A stretch of 48,385 nt of DNA from positions 1-48,385 of the forward strand of contig JAGBRZ010000240.1 of NCBI GenBank assembly GCA_017632155.1, in the 5' to 3' direction. Made by a program: the position numbers and the translations under genes. The notes beneath the pieces are model-generated. The model searched no databases. It was not told the origin of the DNA and saw nothing but the letters and a program-made list of their open reading frames with translations. Positions 29,701 to 36,222 of the stretch are shown one piece after another. This DNA comes from Clostridia bacterium (lineage in GTDB: Bacteria > Bacillota_A > Clostridia > Oscillospirales > CAG-272). Positions within the stretch are counted from its first letter, which is position 1. Each line of letters begins with the position of its first letter.

Positions 29701-29853
29701 GAGGCTCTTCTTGAGGAGAAGTGCAGGAGGCTTGATGAGCTTAATGCGGAACTTAATCTTGATAAGAGGGAGAATGAGATGGTGGATGCTATAGATTTGT
29801 CTGAAGAGGAGAATAATAAAAGCCAAATGAGATTTTTCTCAGACGAGAGGTAA
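20725..29853 (+). CDS. Giant ArdC-like/MutS-I-like/methylase/SNF2 helicase
   Basis: A 3042-residue protein of the class often called LtrC-like on Clostridial ICEs. From the N-terminus: an ArdC-like region (1-90; WRAFLHSAAYQYKYPFADQ), a charged linker (282-398) whose DNA also encodes TnpV in another frame, accessory domains, a MutS domain I-like segment at about 1293-1390 (VGDFYEIFDQDA, RIPMCGLPYH), an N6-adenine methylase core (FYTPP at 1540, LEPSCGVGNF at 1565, GNIPF at 1628 where NPPY/F is usual), and a SNF2 helicase (VVGAGKT with K2245, DEAH 2403-2406, QRAGRIVRQ near 2731-2739). A coiled-coil tail ends SDER. It probably protects or remodels incoming DNA during establishment; exact activity is inferred. 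Confidence 0.88.
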   Translation: MPRKIDLITELYKRTIKDITSDSVAWRAFLHSAAYQYKYPFADQVLIHAQRPFATACAETQLWNNHFGRWVNRGATGIALIEGRGNKHYLKYVFDVSDTHHRDNKPFDIWSLKPEYEGDVIEALQNRFLDEETQIKKITEAVMLSAINLASDNITDYLYELSCATEDSFLEELDEDNLRVRLLSTVQAGVAYSVLTRLGYTADDYVDNEMFAWVHEFNTPATVNILGNATSDITEICLREIERTVKSVERIIKSVNRTFDAEKEIGYNDTKELINANGGKTNDVDLQDAGRRKDPESRTARADELLNREVRTDEVELYEAAPEGNVHDDTDRGQTEQLSARDRRDSESTDLRDHIPDGTEPWSDGADEVGESDEVGSDDELDQSLSRGRSVDVPNLRISDNTLPQIDDPEDLIQILRHGDYLRHSKEEIVSFLSSNKNEAEKSEYVKSAYPPLLFAEFYKQGTEEHLGYRADDDGLLLYLGNFPSRTAEMRMDWAFVTQLIEALISDENYLDQPEVKEGQQLSLFDASVPDELTEIEAESLKMDNSLRQMLVPQEVIDDLLRLGGCTRCSNQRIYEYYRRAKGSEETIPYLRREYQSDNVGITVNGKNYSAKWDDDGIRISTGDRVSEYSSVLIPWEVVDKRVRELMNLGQYLSKDEAEKAKEVWSNLISDKVRTLLGDVFGEIPDDQKFWLKKSLMYYEARELFAKNMDDPEIGAYQVRELKARIPLLKEYPPRYRLRETADQYIDFLEMHLREPIDFPEADPYILPPKQFTTQDKFDSALIDRGTDTKLKFYSFFLREKDKTKRAKFLQDHFGIGGSGGGRFNDDHNSKGWVIYGGLGNRNTGMHLKWPQVAQRVDELIRKGVYLSDKDKAEMDNYEREDVAWKIKNFYNDKMLDVRYPYDVNTTTDFWVAVKDIAKQITSKERLLEIIDMMQEAFETVSPGTENYDRDKNLLNIVKSYSEGKYNLFPGSPYRKKTPFAPEKQAVMEEPVKEVSEPIVEEMPETEYNLQLGVSVHIGKDEYDIVSISSEKVELFDGSIFPLEMDFETFMKRIRENPLNDDLLKEPKPPRVEYKQEIPKKAPPKNVRKSKQSTPTVDSIVEMIENEYKAWNHYNTEGGSDPFWEDGVNMNLIRNHIIYYRQQIIEMTGGENLPEIMDRELPPEVPQNYVARADEIREAARKSLEIYQSNEIYQWCLEQAKRIPEKLLKKTTIPNVLGYVSGLESYIEDDSLVDMRRHRDPNRYLDSFDSCKREIEKLLPQIKSDQMIEDIFESLMNGEDDPEEESVTSGAERISIPMSTDIWERYTQTKAQFPGSLALIRVGDFYEIFDQDAVEASDALELTLTGRSVPERPARIPMCGLPYHALDKYLKILLDKGYKVVIAETDDDLTPNKQEPKSENKADEISEELKATDTSGNSFPEFVEAPKPKVTLPVYNSHPDIPDSEKHNYRITDNAIGTGGAKEKFKKNIEAIKLLHTLELEERLATPQEQEVLAQYSGWGGLADAFDETKDNWQAEFKELSGELSEEEYKAAKESTLTAFYTPPVIIKAMYKALENMGFKRGNVLEPSCGVGNFMGLIPEGMDAKVYGVELDSISGRIARQLYQKNSITIDGYENTLFPDSFFDVAIGNIPFEQFKVLDKKYDKYNFLIHDYFFAKTIDKVRPGGVIAFVTSSGTLDKENPSVRKYIAQRADLLGAIRLPDNAFSGAGTRVMADIIFLQKRDRLIEAEPEWVHLSKDENGIVMNRYFVDNPDMIMGEMQMRSGPFGPEPTCRAYEGEELGELLEEAVDNIHAEISDIATEELTEENDGTDVLPADPNVKNYSFTVVDGKVYYRQNSIMSPVETSLTGENRIKGLIGIRDAVRELIDAQVEDYPEYEIKRLQDKLNRLYDAFTKKYGLINSRGNSIAFSDDNSYFLLCSLEILDENKELKAKADMFTKRTIKPQVTIEKVDTASEALAVSIGERARVDIEYMEQLTGKSEEELYEDLKGVIFLNPLYEEEGKNEAKYLPADEYLSGNVREKLRIAESSAKINPESFTINVESLERVQPTDLTPTEISVQLGTTWVPQEDVEEFMYELLGTSYYGKRHIHVKFIPQLAEWLVTEKSFDSGNVKANSVYGTNRINAYEIIEQTLNLKNVQINDYVDDGHGNVKAVLNKKETAIAQGKQEQIRRAFEEWIWTDPERRERLCKLYNEKFNSIRPREFDGSHIKFFGMSPEITLRKHQIDAVARIMYGGNSLLAHVVGAGKTFTMVAAAQESKRLGLCNKSMFVVPNHLIEQWASEYLQLYPSANILVATKKDFETKNRKKFCARIATGDYDAVIIGHSQFEKIPVSVERQIRTLEKEQEEILYSISKLKAERGEHITVKRFEKTRKQIEAKLKKLNDQSRKDDVVTFEELGVDRLFIDEAHYYKNLAAHSKMRNVAGISQTEAQKSSDLYMKCRYLDEITGYKGIVFATGTPISNTMVEFYTLQKYLQYDVLQHNDLLHFDAWASTYGETVTAIELAPEGSGYRAKTRFARFNNIPELISMFKQAADIQTSDMLNLPVPKANYHIVKVEPSDIQKQLVESFAERAEKIHNGMVESDKDNMLLVTNDGRKAALDQRLLNPTFPDFEGSKVNRCVQNVYEIWERTAEKRSAQLIFCDLSTPKNDGNFNVYDDIRNKLIARGISSEEIAFIHNADTDTKKKELFAKVRRGHVRVLIGSTTKMGAGTNVQERLIALHDLDVPWRPSDLEQRAGRIVRQLNTNPEVDIYRYVTEGTFDAYSYQLLESKQKFISQIMTSKSPVRSAEDVDETALSYAEIKALASGNPLIMEKMQLDADVAKLKLQKASHLSQRYSLETALIRKYPSEIADTESRIKGLETDIETAKKNTFPGENGFSPMVIMGVTYTEKADAGNAILDICSRITNQEPRKLGSYRGFDTDIGFDSFEREFYIKLRGELTYTVPLGKDASGIIIRLDNAIEKLGTRKLSLEAELSELHKQVENAKAQIAKPFPDEALLEEKCRRLDELNAELNLDKRENEMVDAIDLSEEENNKSQMRFFSDER
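21500..21528 (+). promoter_or_regulatory. Internal promoter for tnpV, TTGACG-17-TATAAT
   Basis: TTGACG at 21500-21505 and TATAAT at 21523-21528 with a 17-base spacer, inside the giant ORF. Transcription would start about 35 bases before the tnpV start codon. Together with the ribosome site at 21557-21561 it makes tnpV an independent gene. Confidence 0.75.
21569..21919 (+). CDS. tnpV: TnpV family protein, nested in the giant gene
   Basis: A 116-residue protein read in a different frame of the same strand as the giant gene. It matches the TnpV family along its length: an MTLTY start, IPNLELP, IGKYGQMRLSFMKQHRKGTY, a YLHEIDETA helix, GVTEQMKSENQMKWVQMMN and a C-terminal EEEVLTSLIY. TnpV proteins are carried on Firmicute transposons and ICEs; their function is unclear. 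The ATG at 21569 has GGAGGT seven bases upstream and a consensus promoter before it, so it is not a chance reading frame. In-frame start 21548 lies before the ribosome site and is not preferred. The region is therefore coding in two frames. Confidence 0.85.
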   Translation: MTLTYRMQDGVRIPNLELPVQTNYSIGKYGQMRLSFMKQHRKGTYTTILTEGRLNSYLHEIDETAKAQISEIISRMAQNLGVTEQMKSENQMKWVQMMNSIKVSAEEEVLTSLIYA

Positions 29854-30171
29854 TGCATGCGTGTTAATGATAACTTAAGCACAAGGAGGCTTCCGATCGA
29901 ATAAAATACCATATTTACAAGATGAAAGTGTAATTAATTTGTGATCTGTCGAATATGTTTGGATAGAGAAAGAGTTTTATGAAGTTAAGGGCATACGATG
30001 AAGATGATTGAGATATATATTCATATCTAATCCTTTCTAAGCAGATTGCTAAATGGCATTACAAAGGGTGTATAACTACGATAAATTAATATAATATAGA
30101 GTACTGACGTTTTAGTCAGGTATTTTTTATATCAAAAAGCTTCATTTGAATAAAAAAATTAATAAAATCTA
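29854..30171. other. Intergenic junction before the defence island
   Basis: I see no gene here. At 29882-29888 there is a strong AAGGAGG with no credible start codon after it; the frame behind it ends within a few codons. It looks like the ribosome site of a gene that once followed the giant gene. From about 29900 the sequence becomes clearly more AT-rich, which suggests the left edge of inserted cargo. Confidence 0.5.
30103..30128 (+). terminator. Weak terminator
   Basis: A short CTGAC (30104-30108)/GTCAG (30115-30119) stem followed by TATTTTTT. The stem is only five or six pairs, so termination may be partial. Confidence 0.45.
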
Positions 30172-30200
30172 TTGCAAAAACGCACAATGTGTGATATAAT
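30172..30200 (+). promoter_or_regulatory. Promoter TTGCAA-17-TATAAT with operator-like repeat
   Basis: TTGCAA at 30172-30177 and TATAAT at 30195-30200, 17 bases apart. ACGCACA just upstream of the -10 (30180-30186) and TGTGCGT just downstream of it (30205-30211) form an inverted repeat around the -10 box, a suitable place for a repressor. It would drive a leader of about 140 bases, then the 91-codon ORF and possibly the 793-codon gene. Confidence 0.7.
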
Positions 30201-30346
30201 AGTAATGTGCGTACATTTATACGATTCGTTGATGTGGGCGTTGTATGCAATCCTCTGATCGACTGTAACAGTCATAGAAACGGTTGCGTTGTGAAATCAC
30301 GAGCAGATGACGGATTGTTTTACGCGCAAGAAAGGAGATTTATATC

Positions 30347-30622
30347 ATGAATAAAATAGGTGCCGGTCAGTGTGATGACATTCTAGATTCTTTTGCGAGC
30401 GATAGTTCCGGCTTGGAGGAGACAAGTAATGTTAGAGCTCGTGAAAGACGAGATTCACACATCTTTTTTTTCCGTGATTGGTACAATATCATGACTGCAC
30501 GTGGTCTCCGTGAAGGCAGATACTTCCGTATCTATGAGAATTCTTTTTCGCGAAAAAGAAGCCGATTTGATGAAGCCGGACGCATATCTTTATGTGCGAA
30601 AAAACGAGCAAAATACGAATAA
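30347..30622 (+). CDS. Hypothetical 91-residue protein, possibly frameshifted
   Basis: Good AAAGGAG ten bases before the ATG at 30347 supports translation. The product is unknown: a hydrophilic start, then FFFRDWYNIMTARGLREGRYFRIYE, and a basic tail. A second frame is also protein-like over parts of this stretch. It has its own GGAGGAG and ATG at 30429 (MLELVKDEIHTSFF) before a run of eight T, and it reads REKEADLMKPDAYLYVRKNEQ near the end. The gene may therefore have suffered indels at the T run and at the CTTTTTCGCGAAAAAG palindrome (30543-30558), or be shifted during translation. Confidence 0.4.
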   Translation: MNKIGAGQCDDILDSFASDSSGLEETSNVRARERRDSHIFFFRDWYNIMTARGLREGRYFRIYENSFSRKRSRFDEAGRISLCAKKRAKYE

Positions 30623-30627
30623 ATAAT

Positions 30628-30694
30628 CCCGCAGCTTTTAGGAGATTGTTTCGATATGGTGAACCCTATCAATAATCACCATTAAGCTTGCGGG
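30628..30694 (+). promoter_or_regulatory. Structured leader before the HEXXH gene
   Basis: Nested inverted repeats: an outer CCCGCA...TGCGGG stem extended by GCTT/AAGC (30628-30637 with 30684-30694, one bulge), and an inner ATGGTGA/TCACCAT hairpin (30656-30662 with 30676-30682). It ends 11 bases before the GGAGGAG ribosome site. No T run follows, so control of translation or RNA stability is more likely than termination. Confidence 0.5.
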
Positions 30695-30713
30695 TATTTC
30701 TATCGGAGGAGAT

Positions 30714-33095
30714 ATGGAAAAATCAGTTTACTATATACCAATTGAATCAAATATAAAAATCGGTATAGACACACCGAACATTCAAAACAGCCAGGAAACA
30801 ATGACTCTTCAAGCTGTTTTACATGATATTAGTCTATCACATTGCATGGGAGAAGTTTTCGATAAAGTTAATGTTGATGAAACATCTTACCTTTCAAAAG
30901 ATTTATCATATTTGATATTAGAAGGATCAATTATTCCCGAAGAAAAGTCTTGGGATTGCCTTTTTTTGTCTTATCCTTGTCATTTGAGAGAGTATTTGAT
31001 TAGTAGAATCGATATGTCGAATGACATGAAGATGGATGCCGTTATGGAACAAATATCCAAAGAATATGATTATGTTATCGAGGAAATCGAAAGTCGTATG
31101 CGGGATTCTTTAAAGGATAACGAAACAAAAAGCTTTGTGGTGATGAAGAACTTATCATTTGGTGATATATGTCTCATATACCCAAGCGGAAAGTATGACT
31201 ATGAATATATGTACCACAATGTTAATGCAATATTTACCGCTTTTATTGAAGGGCTTAAGCCAACTACTTTATTGGATTCTCCAACGGATTTGATTGAAAC
31301 CAAATGTAAAAGTATAAAAAAAAGATTTGAAAGTAATTACCTGTTTGTTCGGAATTCCAATTACAACGAGTATGCAAAACTACTCAAAAAAATGGCGACG
31401 CTCAATGTAGGTAGTAATGATCGCCGAATGTATATGATAATGCTTGATGCTCTTTTGCTACGTACTATTTTGGATGAAACCTCTGCGAGATGGATTTATG
31501 AGTCAGGCGATTTAAAGTTTGAATCCGAAGAAAGTGTGTTGGATCTGTCTCAAGCATATGAAGTACGCAAGAACAGCTTCGATATATTTCTTGATCAGGC
31601 TCAAGCCTCGAGTCCATATTCGGATCAAATATGGTCATTGTTTTTTGTAACTAAAACATTACTATCTTCTTTAGTTGGTAGAACTATGCAAGAAATTGCT
31701 TCGGTTGATGATGTTTTAAGTAAAGAATCGGTTGCTAAAGAAGAAATAATAAAGAGACAAGGAATATATTCTAATTTTTTTGGATTTGTTCCTTACATTG
31801 GAACTAGATATAATGAGGTTACATCTTACTATCCCTCACATTTATCGCCTGACTATTGTTATGGATTCTTATCAATTCCGCGCAAGAATCGGTTTAATTT
31901 GTGGTCTTATTTCCCAGCTTATATTCACGAATTTTTTCATTATATTCCTCCAAGAGGACGAAAAGAGCGTAATGAAAAAATATTGCATTTAGCAATATAC
32001 ACCATAATGAATCCGCTTTATGTTGAAATGACAGAGGAAAGGCGTACTCAATACGAGACGATTGTACAAAGAATAGCAGAAATCATTGATAATTATAGAC
32101 AAGATTTAATCGACATTCGAAATGATTATGTTTACGAAGGAAAAGTTCATTCGCAGGTTGATATCCAAAAAGTTGAAGATTATCGTGACACTATGAAATA
32201 TAACGCAATTATGCATGACTTAATTAAAGTCTTAGATTTTGAAGGAATATGCATGAAAGCAATCGAGGATGTTCACAACTCGAATTCATTTGATCGAGAC
32301 TTAGAAACTATTATTCAACAGATGCAATGGAAACAAGAGTGTCTGAATAGTTGGGATCAAGACGCAACAAGCTATATTGCGACATATTCATTTGCTTTGA
32401 GAGAAATACGTTCCGATATTTCTATGTGCCTTATGTTAAATATGGGATTGAAGGAATATATAGAACTCCTTGCCAATGAACCAGCATTTGCTGAATGTAG
32501 CGCACAGTGGGTTGCAGATTCAACCGTGCTGAGATTTGGGTTTGTTACTCGTTTATTGTATATGAAAGAATATATGGGATATCAAACATGGGGAGAAGTA
32601 AATTGGGATGAATTATGTGACAGAATGTTAAGCACAACATTGAAGCAGCAGTCATACAATGAGTCTTCACCGTATTTAAATACCATAGAATGCTGGAATA
32701 GATGTTGTAACGAGATAATCAACCAATTTAGCCATGAAGTAGCAATTACGGAATCTTTTTCTGAACATTTGAAAAACTTAAAGGAGTACATAGTAGCTTA
32801 TCAAACTATTATGTCTGTGCCAAGCAATGAATGGTACTCGGTTTTTGAAAGAGCCTTATGTGCAGAAGAGTATTCGATTCACAGTCAGGACAAAGAATTA
32901 AGTTGCTTGATATCGAATTGGGGAAAACAGCTATCCGCATTTGAAACGTATGCCTTTCCTCGCCAATTGTACTATCTTTACAAAAAATACAATGAATTAC
33001 AAAACGATATAGAACGTTATCAATTCGAGTATAGAAGCCGGTTGCTATTTAGAGACCTGTTGATGGCATTTCCAGATATTGATTTGGATCGCTGA
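30714..33095 (+). CDS. 793-residue HEXXH protein linked to RADAR
   Basis: A large protein that I do not recognise. The one clear motif is a zinc metallopeptidase-type HEFFH at residues 405-409 within SYFPAYIHEFFHYIPPRG. A possible third ligand is E564 in FALREIRSDISMCLML, matching the E-xxx-D helix seen downstream in several HEXXH peptidase families. The rest is mostly helical, with no transmembrane segments and no signal peptide, so it should act in the cytosol. GGAGGAG precedes the ATG. It ends about 100 bases before a terminator, and the ATPase gene has its own promoter, so it is linked to RADAR but separately transcribed. It could be a protease effector or an independent defence gene. Known RADAR accessory proteins (Csx27-like or SLATT) do not look like this. 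Confidence 0.75.
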   Translation: MEKSVYYIPIESNIKIGIDTPNIQNSQETMTLQAVLHDISLSHCMGEVFDKVNVDETSYLSKDLSYLILEGSIIPEEKSWDCLFLSYPCHLREYLISRIDMSNDMKMDAVMEQISKEYDYVIEEIESRMRDSLKDNETKSFVVMKNLSFGDICLIYPSGKYDYEYMYHNVNAIFTAFIEGLKPTTLLDSPTDLIETKCKSIKKRFESNYLFVRNSNYNEYAKLLKKMATLNVGSNDRRMYMIMLDALLLRTILDETSARWIYESGDLKFESEESVLDLSQAYEVRKNSFDIFLDQAQASSPYSDQIWSLFFVTKTLLSSLVGRTMQEIASVDDVLSKESVAKEEIIKRQGIYSNFFGFVPYIGTRYNEVTSYYPSHLSPDYCYGFLSIPRKNRFNLWSYFPAYIHEFFHYIPPRGRKERNEKILHLAIYTIMNPLYVEMTEERRTQYETIVQRIAEIIDNYRQDLIDIRNDYVYEGKVHSQVDIQKVEDYRDTMKYNAIMHDLIKVLDFEGICMKAIEDVHNSNSFDRDLETIIQQMQWKQECLNSWDQDATSYIATYSFALREIRSDISMCLMLNMGLKEYIELLANEPAFAECSAQWVADSTVLRFGFVTRLLYMKEYMGYQTWGEVNWDELCDRMLSTTLKQQSYNESSPYLNTIECWNRCCNEIINQFSHEVAITESFSEHLKNLKEYIVAYQTIMSVPSNEWYSVFERALCAEEYSIHSQDKELSCLISNWGKQLSAFETYAFPRQLYYLYKKYNELQNDIERYQFEYRSRLLFRDLLMAFPDIDLDR

Positions 33096-33191
33096 TATAT
33101 AATTTAAGCGAACAGATATTGTTTATAAAATATAGAAAACTATTTGGTAAGATACTTGTCTTTTTCTGTGGAACGCAAAATACTAATGCTG

Positions 33192-33223
33192 CTGAGCCCT
33201 TTAACTTAGGGCTCAGTTTTTTT
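33192..33223. terminator. Terminator between HEXXH gene and rdrA
   Basis: A nine-base perfect stem, CTGAGCCCT at 33192-33200 with AGGGCTCAG at 33208-33216, followed by seven T residues. A strong intrinsic terminator. Confidence 0.92.
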
Positions 33224-33319
33224 ATACGGAAGCATTGAAAAAGTATATGTTATAATAATGCTATGTATGTATATTAATACTAACTAAGGCACTGTAATGT
33301 AAAATAAATTATAAAGCTA

Positions 33320-33348
33320 TTGACTTTTAAACAAAATAAGGCTATAAT
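33320..33348 (+). promoter_or_regulatory. rdrA promoter TTGACT-17-TATAAT
   Basis: TTGACT at 33320-33325 and TATAAT at 33343-33348, 17 bases apart. The -35 and -10 boxes coincide with in-frame start-like codons (TTG 33320, ATG 33347), so those cannot be the translation start. Downstream, AAGGAGG at 33371-33377 is followed three bases later by GTG 33381, which opens a 20-codon frame running over the rdrA start; it may be a short leader. Confidence 0.85.
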
Positions 33349-33421
33349 GTATATGATAGTATTTTGCACCAAGGAGGTAGGTGACGATATATCTTGCATA
33401 TATCTATTACCGAAGTTTATT

Positions 33422-36217
33422 ATGTCAGGTAGAACAAAGTTGATTATCCCAAATCCGCCACAATATGATGTTAATGTTGACTCTGATTTAACCAATTCTA
33501 TATTTATAGATATGTATAAAGGGGCAGCGGATAATGTTTCTGCGATTATTCAACAAAACAAAAAAGTGGTTGAAAATCGTTACGATGATTTAGGAATCAA
33601 TACGACGATTGCCTTTGTTGGCGGTCGAGGAACGGGAAAGAGTTCCGCTATGCACAGTTTTAGATCTTTTTTGGAAACGTTTCCTCGTAATGGAGATGGT
33701 TCAAAATGGATAAGCAATCCTCAAGTTATAGATGATTTAAAAAATACTCAATTTTTTACTATCCCCACCATTGATTCGTCGCAAATAAGTAAAGATGAAT
33801 CAATAATCGGACGTATGTCTGCTGCTATGTGTAAAGAATACAGAAAATTTCAAGCAAATCTAAATTATGAGCAAAAGCAAAATTTTATTAGTTGTGCTAA
33901 GGAAGTGAACGAAGTTGCTGTTATGGTTAGACACAGCGATGAGTGGTTTAAAACTGGTGATAAACTCTTAAAGGATACGGAACGTGTAGGAAATATGCGT
34001 GAAAGTGTATGTAATCTTGTGCAATCTTATCTTGCAATAGTAAGTTCTAAGAATACAGATGCTTCTCGTAATTCTTATTTGATTATTTCTATTGATGACT
34101 TGGATATGGGCATTGGCAATGCATATCCCATTATGGAAGAGATTCGCAAATATTTGTCGATTCCTAAAGTAATTGTATTGGTATCCATCGATAATGGTTT
34201 GTTGAATGCTGTTATGTATGCTTCCATAAAGAACTCTTTGAATATATCTGGTAAGGATAATTCCCATATACTATTGGCTAAAGATTTATCGTACAGATAT
34301 TTAGAAAAATTATTTCCTGCTAATCGTCGGCATCATACTCCTGTTTTGAGTGCTCAACAATTGACAGATTGGCAAAGTGGATTTTTTCTTGATGACGAAA
34401 CTGCAAATGGCGATAACAACAGAGAACGAGAATTATGGAACAAGTGGGGGATTCCAACAATCCCTTCCGTTAGAGACGCTGTTTTGCATTTGATTTGGCG
34501 CAAGACCATGCTTCTTCTTGTTTGTAATAGGGAAGGGGATCATCTTCTTATTCCACGAAATTTACGATCGCTATGTCATATGGTTGATTTCTTACGCAAT
34601 ATGCCGGATATTGCCTATGATGATGAAAACAACATAAGAGAATATAAAGAATTTGCAGACATATGTCCCGGTGACAAAGACGAACTTAGAGAAAAACTTA
34701 GACGCAATCTCGAAGTATTTGGTCAATATGTTGCTACCAACATAGGTTCTTATGGCGCTCCGAATATGAGTACGAGTAGCGAGATCAATATGGCTAGCGT
34801 TCTAGAGAAAATTATCCATCAAATACGTGGTATACCCGTAAGTCGTATGAATGCTCTGATCGTAAGCGATATTTTGTATAGTATTCACCAAATTGAAGAC
34901 AAGAGCGATATTTACTGTCAAATCTTAAGCGAAAAAAGAGATATTGACTATGGTCCTTTGGCAAATAATAGAAAAAAACATTTTTGTTCAAAAAAGAATA
35001 ACAAATCTTTGTATCATAATATACTGTATGCCGCTGTAAGATATCCTGATTCAATTAGCGTTGGTGATGTTATGTATGTATTAGGTATGATAGATACACG
35101 CTCAAAATGCACTTATATACGTTATTTGGTTGAGGTCATACGAACACTATGGAGTATTCGTATGACGGAGGAATTCTTTGTTAACGGAACGAAGAGAGTC
35201 AAAATCCAAGGTGATGAAGGTTCATTTGAAACATCTAACGGAGTCGATAGTTACACTGTCGGTATCACCAATGATTTTCGGTGTGCGGTAGGAGGTTTGT
35301 TTGTGAATCCTGATTACACTAAAAATTTTTTACCTAATATGGGGTGGTATATTTATGCTGAAGAATTAAAGAATGAAATTGGTGAACAACTCGCAAATTT
35401 ATCATCAGTATATAAGAATGGCGATCATGAATTTTCAGAAAACTGGCGTTTGGTGAGAGACGGCGGACGACCCTATTATCGAATGGAATCAATAGCAAAA
35501 GGTGTTGCTCAAAATGAGAGTCGAGAAATAACTCACTGCAATCTATTTGCAATTTATACCAATCTTTTGACTTATAGAACGAGGGTGGTAAATAATGCGA
35601 TTGTTGAATGGCAAAACAAGAACATAATTGCGCTTCCGTTTTATTCATTTGATTTTTTGTATAGATATTATGAGGTCATTCATGAGGCAATACGAGGTAA
35701 TGAAAATGATAGTGCAAGTAAATTGCTTTTGGGAATAGTTAGATTGGGCAATCCGCAACAGTATTCAGTTCGTATTCAGCCTGCCTATATACCAGAAAAA
35801 TTTTACAAAACTATTACATCGTCTATAGAAGAAATCAACAAGATAATTGCTAAACTATCGATTTCAAATGAAAAACTTACTCGTGATCTATTTGATTTCT
35901 TAAAATCTGATCCCAAGTACGATTGTGAAGGGATAAACAATTTGATTACATTTGCACAAAAATTGGATATTTCTAAGATTGTACCGTCGATTTCGTTTGT
36001 AGAACCTGCTAAAAATGCAGTTATGAATCAGGATAATTTCAAGTATTATATTAAGCATATCTATGATTTGCTAGATGCGATGGGGCTATTCAACCAACTA
36101 AAAAACGAATGTTTAATCCAAGACGAACAACTAGATGTTAAAGATGATTCATCCAAAAACGATTTTTCGTCCGATCCAGATACTCAAGATGGTGACGAAA
36201 GAAATGAGAATATTTAA
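33422..36217 (+). CDS. rdrA: RdrA-like ATPase of RADAR
   Basis: A 931-residue P-loop ATPase. Walker A is GGRGTGKSS at 67-75 (K73). Walker B is LIISIDDLD at 220-228. The middle and C-terminal parts are long and helical. In RADAR (phage restriction by an adenosine deaminase acting on RNA or nucleotides), RdrA is the large KAP-like ATPase that forms rings with RdrB. The next gene is a canonical deaminase of the right size and order, which makes this assignment firm. ATG 33422 is chosen because the promoter lies over all upstream starts; its ribosome site is weak, and translation may depend on the leader with AAGGAGG at 33371. The coding sequence is much more AT-rich than the conjugation genes, consistent with acquisition as cargo. 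Confidence 0.88.
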   Translation: MSGRTKLIIPNPPQYDVNVDSDLTNSIFIDMYKGAADNVSAIIQQNKKVVENRYDDLGINTTIAFVGGRGTGKSSAMHSFRSFLETFPRNGDGSKWISNPQVIDDLKNTQFFTIPTIDSSQISKDESIIGRMSAAMCKEYRKFQANLNYEQKQNFISCAKEVNEVAVMVRHSDEWFKTGDKLLKDTERVGNMRESVCNLVQSYLAIVSSKNTDASRNSYLIISIDDLDMGIGNAYPIMEEIRKYLSIPKVIVLVSIDNGLLNAVMYASIKNSLNISGKDNSHILLAKDLSYRYLEKLFPANRRHHTPVLSAQQLTDWQSGFFLDDETANGDNNRERELWNKWGIPTIPSVRDAVLHLIWRKTMLLLVCNREGDHLLIPRNLRSLCHMVDFLRNMPDIAYDDENNIREYKEFADICPGDKDELREKLRRNLEVFGQYVATNIGSYGAPNMSTSSEINMASVLEKIIHQIRGIPVSRMNALIVSDILYSIHQIEDKSDIYCQILSEKRDIDYGPLANNRKKHFCSKKNNKSLYHNILYAAVRYPDSISVGDVMYVLGMIDTRSKCTYIRYLVEVIRTLWSIRMTEEFFVNGTKRVKIQGDEGSFETSNGVDSYTVGITNDFRCAVGGLFVNPDYTKNFLPNMGWYIYAEELKNEIGEQLANLSSVYKNGDHEFSENWRLVRDGGRPYYRMESIAKGVAQNESREITHCNLFAIYTNLLTYRTRVVNNAIVEWQNKNIIALPFYSFDFLYRYYEVIHEAIRGNENDSASKLLLGIVRLGNPQQYSVRIQPAYIPEKFYKTITSSIEEINKIIAKLSISNEKLTRDLFDFLKSDPKYDCEGINNLITFAQKLDISKIVPSISFVEPAKNAVMNQDNFKYYIKHIYDLLDAMGLFNQLKNECLIQDEQLDVKDDSSKNDFSSDPDTQDGDERNENI

Positions 36218-36222
36218 TAATT

